A program made the position numbers and the translations under genes. Positions 6,026 to 9,589 of a stretch of 9,589 nt of DNA are shown piece by piece. The DNA comes from an uncultured Porphyromonadaceae bacterium (lineage in GTDB: Bacteria; Bacteroidota; Bacteroidia; Bacteroidales; Muribaculaceae): the NCBI GenBank assembly GCA_905212215.1, contig CAJMDR010000049.1, positions 1-9,589 on the forward strand. Direction: 5' to 3'. The notes below the pieces were generated by a model. It was not told the DNA's origin. It made no database searches and was given only the letters and a program-made list of their open reading frames with translations. How positions within the stretch are numbered: the first letter of the stretch is position 1; every line of letters starts with the position of its first letter.

Positions 6026-6058
6026 TCGCAGAAATCATTTGACAACCAGTTTCTGCGA
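6026..6058 (-). terminator. Possible terminator at the protease 3' end
   Basis: TCGCAGAAA and TTTCTGCGA (9-bp arms, 6026-6034 and 6050-6058) span the protease stop codon at 6035-6037. On the minus strand a run of six T (6015-6010) follows about ten bases later, further away than in a classical terminator. A competing hairpin (6050-6066, 7-bp arms) shares one arm. Confidence 0.35.
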
Positions 6059-8158
6059 TGCAGAAAATCCTGTGCCTGTTACCCTAAGGATATATATTCC
6101 CGGCCATTGCGGTAAAGTAGTCTCGAAACTCGTTCCGGAAGCCTGCTGAGCCTGAATAAGCCGTCCGTCGGCGTTATAAAACTCTACCCTGCCCTGTTGC
6201 AAACAGCCTGGCACCACACATTCTATGCGGCTGCCGGCGGAATATGAATTGTCAAGGAACCGGATAGAAAGGCGAGGCGAAGAATCCGTCTGTACACCTT
6301 TCACACTGAAACGCTCTATGGCATATTTAAGCCCGGCATAAGCATCTATGCAGCCGTAAGCACTGTTCTGCGGGAACCTTTCACTTACATTACGGTTTGA
6401 AGTCTTTTCCAATATTTCTTCAATGTCGTTGCGGGTCAAGGAAGGTACCGCCTCCAGCCATAATGCAGCCACACCCGCTGCCGTGGGCGATGACATGGAC
6501 GTTCCGGAATCATGTCCCCATACATAACGTTTACCATCAATGACTGTGTCGCATACATAATTACGTTCCATTCCGGGAGCTTCCGGGTAAAGAGCCGCTA
6601 CCACAAGCGAGCCGGGAGCTAAAATCTGGGGCAGTGTCTTGCCGTCGAGAGTAGTACCATAGCTGCTGAAACGGTTCGGCTCATTGATGCCGCCGAATTT
6701 CATGGAAGCCAATGTTACCAGCTCTCCACCCATTGTGCGAACTGATTCACGGCCATTTATCATGCCGACACCAATCACATGAGGAGAAGCGGCAAAATCG
6801 CTAATGTTTTCAGCAGCAGTTCCATACATGAAACCGGGAGCCTCCCAGCTTACCAGCGTGTTGCGGGATGCGTTGGCATATATCCTCATGTCGGCACCCT
6901 GTGGCGAACGGATAGCGAAGGCAAGCATGGGTATATCACCGGGCATATATTCGTCCACTGAACCTTCGAGGTCAATGTAGAACCTCTTGTCCGGGCCATA
7001 GACACCCATTTCCAGAGTCAGATTGCCTGCCAGGCAGTCATGTAGTTGAGGCATGGCTTCCTTGCATGTGGCATTGGTGGAAACAAGAGTGATTTTCCCT
7101 CCTTCCGCTGCAACCTGAGCCGGAGAGAACCAGGGACCGACATATTTAACCTTATCGCGGTGAGTAACCATTATCTGAATTTCAGCACCAAGAGTATCAC
7201 GACTCCAAGCCTCAAGACCTATTATATGGTTCTTTCCTGTGTGATACTTCTGGAACATGCTTCTTACCGTTGTTGTGTCTACGCTGAAATTGCGTTGTAT
7301 GGAAGATGTCCTCTGTCCGTCGTTACCTGCTGAGAAGAAGATAGTCTGTCCTGCCTCGGCAATGGTACGAGATAGAAGACCAACCGGCGAAGTACCGTCG
7401 CGAGGACCATTGTCAGAACCAAGGCTAAGGCTCATAACGGTTGGTTTGCCTACGTTCAGCCCATACTCGGAAACCGCCTTCATGCCGTAGATTATTTCAT
7501 CGTCATAAATTACGGCTCCGGTACCTACCAATACCAGCTCTGCATCGGGAGCGATACCCATGTAAGGATTCCCTTTCCAGCTTCCTGCGGCTGTAGACGC
7601 GGTGTGAGTACCATGTCCTCCTTCAGAAGGGTCTACAGGAGATGCCGCTATTTCTTCCGGAGTGCGGTACCAATCGGCATGCAACATGCCGTCTTTCCTT
7701 TCTTCGCTACTTTCAGTAAAGACATAAGCCTTTACGCGGGAATTACCCTCACTGTCATTAAAGGTTATATGTCGAGGATCTATTCCACTATCTATTATGC
7801 CTATGACCACACCTTTGCCGGTATAGGGAATGATATCGGGCACATGATTCTCGCCGGGAAGGATCTTGTCGACGCCTATATATGGGCGCGAAGTATTGAG
7901 TGTGACATATGCCTTTTTGGGGCGGCCGAGATAATTGAACTCGCTTTTGGAACAGTACGACTGTAACGAATCCGTCGGTACACCGAGCAGGACAAGATTC
8001 CCTGCCCTGATAGCAGTCTTGCAATCATCCGGAAAATATGTTTCTGAGGCTGATTCGACCCATATTCCGACTCTTTCTTTGGGAGTGGCAGAAAAACTGA
8101 CAACATTGACACTCAACGCCATCAGCAGAACAATAATGATATTAGGTAACTTTCTCAC
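6035..8158 (-). CDS. Secreted subtilisin-like (S8) serine protease with T9SS-type C-terminal domain
   Basis: The 707-residue protein begins with a signal peptide (RKLPN, hydrophobic 7-20, likely cleaved near 24). The S8 catalytic residues are all present: Asp123 in GIIDSGID, His182 in GHGTHTAS, oxyanion Asn279 in FSAGND and Ser554 in SGTSMSSPTAAG. The 275 residues between Asn279 and Ser554 are much longer than in subtilisin and form an inserted beta-rich domain, as in larger extracellular subtilases. The last 50 residues (VEFYNADGRL ... PGIYILRV ... QKLVVK) match type A T9SS sorting domains, so the enzyme is probably released or anchored outside the outer membrane. Inferred role: degradation of host, dietary or bacterial protein. 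The start is GTG at 8158; it gives the only complete signal peptide, and the promoter ends four bases before it. Ends in TGA. The gene is intact, unlike its two interrupted neighbours. Confidence 0.93.
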   Translation of the reverse strand: MRKLPNIIIVLLMALSVNVVSFSATPKERVGIWVESASETYFPDDCKTAIRAGNLVLLGVPTDSLQSYCSKSEFNYLGRPKKAYVTLNTSRPYIGVDKILPGENHVPDIIPYTGKGVVIGIIDSGIDPRHITFNDSEGNSRVKAYVFTESSEERKDGMLHADWYRTPEEIAASPVDPSEGGHGTHTASTAAGSWKGNPYMGIAPDAELVLVGTGAVIYDDEIIYGMKAVSEYGLNVGKPTVMSLSLGSDNGPRDGTSPVGLLSRTIAEAGQTIFFSAGNDGQRTSSIQRNFSVDTTTVRSMFQKYHTGKNHIIGLEAWSRDTLGAEIQIMVTHRDKVKYVGPWFSPAQVAAEGGKITLVSTNATCKEAMPQLHDCLAGNLTLEMGVYGPDKRFYIDLEGSVDEYMPGDIPMLAFAIRSPQGADMRIYANASRNTLVSWEAPGFMYGTAAENISDFAASPHVIGVGMINGRESVRTMGGELVTLASMKFGGINEPNRFSSYGTTLDGKTLPQILAPGSLVVAALYPEAPGMERNYVCDTVIDGKRYVWGHDSGTSMSSPTAAGVAALWLEAVPSLTRNDIEEILEKTSNRNVSERFPQNSAYGCIDAYAGLKYAIERFSVKGVQTDSSPRLSIRFLDNSYSAGSRIECVVPGCLQQGRVEFYNADGRLIQAQQASGTSFETTLPQWPGIYILRVTGTGFSASQKLVVK

Positions 8159-8162
8159 CTTG

Positions 8163-8194
8163 CAAAGTTAATAAATAAACTGAATGTAAGCAAA
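8163..8194 (-). promoter_or_regulatory. Bacteroidetes-type promoter of the S8 protease gene
   Basis: On the minus strand, TTTG (8194-8191), exactly 20 bases, then TAACTTTG (8170-8163): a consensus match. The -7 box ends four bases before the GTG start codon at 8158, so transcription should begin at about 8159, giving a leader of zero to one base. Confidence 0.75.
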
Positions 8195-8214
8195 TTTTTC
8201 ATACTCTTTATCAA

Positions 8215-8233
8215 TTGAAAACAATATTTTCAA
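8215..8233. promoter_or_regulatory. Inverted repeat upstream of groESL, candidate activator site
   Basis: TTGAAAA and TTTTCAA enclose CAATA. The 9-mer GAAAACAAT (8217-8225), part of this repeat, returns inverted as ATTGTTTTC at 8262-8270. The two lie about 90 and 47 bases upstream of the start predicted from the sigma-54 promoter, the first in the range used by sigma-54 activators. It could equally serve the divergent protease gene. Confidence 0.4.
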
Positions 8234-8285
8234 ATAGAAACGCAACTAAAACAGCTCGACAATTGTTTTCACAACGAAAATGCCT

Positions 8286-8302
8286 TTGGCACGAATATTG
8301 CT
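8286..8302 (+). promoter_or_regulatory. Sigma-54 (-24/-12) promoter of groESL
   Basis: TTGGCACG, four bases, TTGCT matches the sigma-54 consensus YTGGCACG-N4-TTGCW at every fixed position. GG (8288-8289) and GC (8300-8301) have the required 12-base spacing. The predicted start is near 8313, a leader of about 45 bases to the groES ATG. No TAnnTTTG box and no CIRCE element is found in the 199-base gap; the nearest primary-type box, TGCCTTTG at 8281-8288, misses one base and lacks a -33 TTG. Confidence 0.7.
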
Positions 8303-8357
8303 GATAACATTACAGAAATAAAACCTGAAAAATAACCATAAAACACACATATCAATC

Positions 8358-8630
8358 ATGAATATCAAACCTCTGGCTGATAGAGTACTCATTCTCCCGA
8401 CCGCTGCCGAAGAAGTAACGCTCGGTGGTATCATCATTCCCGACACCGCGAAAGAAAAACCGCTTCGCGGCACTGTCAAGGCCGTAGGCAACGGCACCAA
8501 AGATGAAGAAATGGTGCTGAAAGAAGGAGATCAGGTTCTGTACGGCAAATATGCCGGTACCGAACTGGAACTGGACGGTGAGAAATATCTTATCATGCGC
8601 CAGAACGATGTTCTGGCTGTAATAGGCTAA
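8358..8630 (+). CDS. groES: Co-chaperonin GroES
   Basis: The 90-residue protein has the full GroES pattern: [11 protein letters not shown] at the start, the mobile loop that contacts GroEL (about 16-33, [18 protein letters not shown], with the hydrophobic GGIII core), [22 protein letters not shown] and the end [14 protein letters not shown]. It forms the seven-membered lid of the GroEL folding chamber in the cytoplasm. The ATG at 8358 follows an A-rich leader without a Shine-Dalgarno sequence, as is common in this phylum. groEL starts 15 bases after its stop, so the two are co-transcribed. A perfect sigma-54 promoter lies upstream, which is unusual for a housekeeping heat-shock operon. Confidence 0.98.
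   Translation: MNIKPLADRVLILPTAAEEVTLGGIIIPDTAKEKPLRGTVKAVGNGTKDEEMVLKEGDQVLYGKYAGTELELDGEKYLIMRQNDVLAVIG

Positions 8631-9589
<959 letters not shown>

Noticed and set aside
8195..8357. CIRCE element or primary-sigma promoter for groESL
   Set aside because: No TTAGCACTC inverted repeat is present and no TAnnTTTG box; TGCCTTTG misses one base and has no correctly spaced TTG.

Overview
The window looks like chromosomal DNA of a gut-type Bacteroidales bacterium; Muribaculaceae or a close relative is my guess, not shown. The grounds are promoters of the Bacteroidetes form (TTTG, about 20 bases, TAnnTTTG), near absence of Shine-Dalgarno sequences, two secreted proteins ending in type IX secretion-like (T9SS) C-terminal domains, an ORF6N-domain gene, a FlaA1/CapD-type sugar dehydratase and a typical groES-groEL pair.

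Layout. (1) Bases 1-1832 (+): 3' part of a large secreted or surface protein built from GLUG-like repeats. (2) Bases 1833-2279: gene-free, with four consecutive hairpins, one terminator-like, then a consensus promoter for tRNA-Ser(GCU) at 2280-2370, which is followed by a strong hairpin. (3) Bases 2469-3392 (-): an ORF6N gene cut in two by one in-frame TGA. (4) Bases 3620-3943 (+): a small multidrug resistance (SMR) family transporter with its own promoter, meeting the next gene tail to tail across a hairpin. (5) Bases 4024-5961 (-): a membrane-anchored nucleotide-sugar 4,6-dehydratase cut by one in-frame TAG. (6) Bases 6035-8158 (-): an intact secreted subtilisin-family protease whose promoter puts the transcript start almost on its GTG start codon. 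(7) From 8358 (+): groES and the first 314 codons of groEL, divergent from the protease.

This is a mosaic of envelope, secretion and housekeeping functions rather than one pathway. The GLUG protein and the protease probably use the same export route. The dehydratase would feed surface glycan synthesis. The ORF6N gene beside a tRNA gene may be a remnant of a mobile element.

Most worth checking: a perfect sigma-54 (-24/-12) promoter ahead of groESL with inverted repeats upstream that could bind an activator; two neighbouring genes each broken by only a nonsense codon, with frame and length otherwise preserved; a 29-base perfect palindrome inside the ORF6N coding region; and an apparently leaderless protease mRNA. 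No CRISPR array, rRNA gene, transposase or integrase is visible.
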